A DNA stretch of 7,855 bases, from contig CANGEH010000095.1 of NCBI GenBank assembly GCA_947452665.1, forward strand, positions 1 through 7,855, in the 5' to 3' direction. This document shows, piece after piece, positions 7,524 through 7,855 of this stretch; positions within the stretch are counted from its first letter, which is position 1, and each line of letters starts with the position of its first letter. This DNA is from Caulobacteraceae bacterium (GTDB lineage: Bacteria; Pseudomonadota; Alphaproteobacteria; Caulobacterales; Caulobacteraceae). The notes below the pieces were generated by a model that searched no databases, had not been told where the DNA came from, and worked only from the letters and a program-made list of their open reading frames with translations. The position numbers and the translations under genes were made by a program.

Positions 7524-7855
7524 GCCCCCGTCTCCTGGGCCACGGCCTCAATCAGGGCCATACCGTCTAGCCGCCCAAACGGCTTGTTATTGACCAGGGC
7601 GGCCGGGGCTGTGGCACAGAGGCCAAGGCAATAGACCGGCTCAACCGTGACCTGGCCGTCCTTGGTGGTCTCGCCCCAACCGGTCCCCAATGAGGCCAGC
7701 AGGAAATTGGCCGCCTCGCGCCCGCCCATGGCCTGGCAGGCCTCAGCCCGGCAGACCTTGACCACGGTCTTGCCCGCCGGGACCTCGCGAAAATCATGAT
7801 AAAAACTGACCACGCCATGGATCTCGGCGCGGCTGCGGTTCAGGGCCTTGGCGAC
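7520..7855 (-). CDS. fdsG: NAD-dependent formate dehydrogenase gamma subunit FdsG (NuoE-like), 5'-truncated by the window edge
   Basis: The C-terminal 111 residues of the thioredoxin-like [2Fe-2S] subunit that pairs with FdsB, as NuoE pairs with NuoF. The frame is open to the right edge and reads VAKALNRSRAEIHG before VVSFYHDF, matching the family. A GTG at 7813 is therefore internal, not the start. Members are about 150-160 aa, so some 40-50 N-terminal residues (a helical region) are missing. The four cluster ligands are present as Cys-x4-Cys in VCRAEACQAMGG (visible residues 35 and 40) and Cys-x3-Cys in YCLGLCATAP (76 and 80). The N[N]KPFGRLD tail is typical. As the first structural gene, it would be preceded by the operon promoter and, in many relatives, a LysR-type regulator; neither is in the window. 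Confidence 0.94.
   Translation of the reverse strand, partial: VAKALNRSRAEIHGVVSFYHDFREVPAGKTVVKVCRAEACQAMGGREAANFLLASLGTGWGETTKDGQVTVEPVYCLGLCATAPAALVNNKPFGRLDGMALIEAVAQETGA
7532..7536 (-). promoter_or_regulatory. Ribosome-binding site of fdsB
   Basis: AGGAG on the minus strand, 8 bases before the fdsB ATG at 7523-7521 and inside the last codons of fdsG. It is the clearest Shine-Dalgarno in the operon and fixes the fdsB start. Confidence 0.75.

Noticed and set aside
7520..7813. GTG at 7813 as the start of a short 97-aa FdsG
   Set aside because: The codons before it (VAKALNRSRAEIHG) match the FdsG/NuoE family, so the GTG is an internal valine and the gene continues past the right edge.
1..7855. 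CRISPR arrays, tRNA/rRNA genes, insertion sequences, phage or defence genes
   Set aside because: I saw no direct repeat-spacer pattern, no RNA-gene signature and no transposase, integrase or defence domain. All but 129 bp is accounted for by the six coding regions.

Overview
The window is G+C-rich and looks alphaproteobacterial, with no mobile or phage genes. The protein families match alphaproteobacterial versions, and the intergenic hairpin repeat resembles small palindromic repeats common in Caulobacterales and Sphingomonadales-type genomes. That placement is an impression from sequence style, not a search result.

Layout: positions 1-1958 (+) hold the 3' part of an oligopeptidase B (S9A prolyl-oligopeptidase family) gene whose start lies before the window. 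Positions 1959-2087 are non-coding and contain two GC-rich hairpin repeats in opposite orientation, between the ends of two convergent transcription units. Positions 2088-7855 (-) are a tightly packed operon for a cytoplasmic, NAD+-dependent, molybdenum formate dehydrogenase. In transcription order it reads fdsG (start beyond the right edge), fdsB, fdsA, fdhD/fdsC, fdsD. The genes overlap by 4 bp (fdsG/fdsB), are separated by 3 bp (fdsB/fdsA), then overlap by 4 bp (fdsA/fdhD) and 14 bp (fdhD/fdsD), so translational coupling is likely. The operon promoter and any regulator are outside the window.

How the genes work together: FdsA oxidises formate to CO2 at a bis-MGD molybdenum centre and passes electrons through its Fe-S chain to FdsB, which reduces NAD+ at FMN. 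FdsG carries an extra [2Fe-2S] cluster. FdhD/FdsC supplies the sulfurated cofactor and FdsD is a small subunit needed for active enzyme. All expected cofactor ligands within the visible sequence are present, so the complex should be functional. The oligopeptidase gene is a convergent neighbour with no evident link to formate metabolism.

I found no previously undescribed system. The points most worth a second look are the paired inverted hairpin repeats between the convergent genes and a Pro in the oligopeptidase where enterobacterial enzymes have a second P1-binding Glu.
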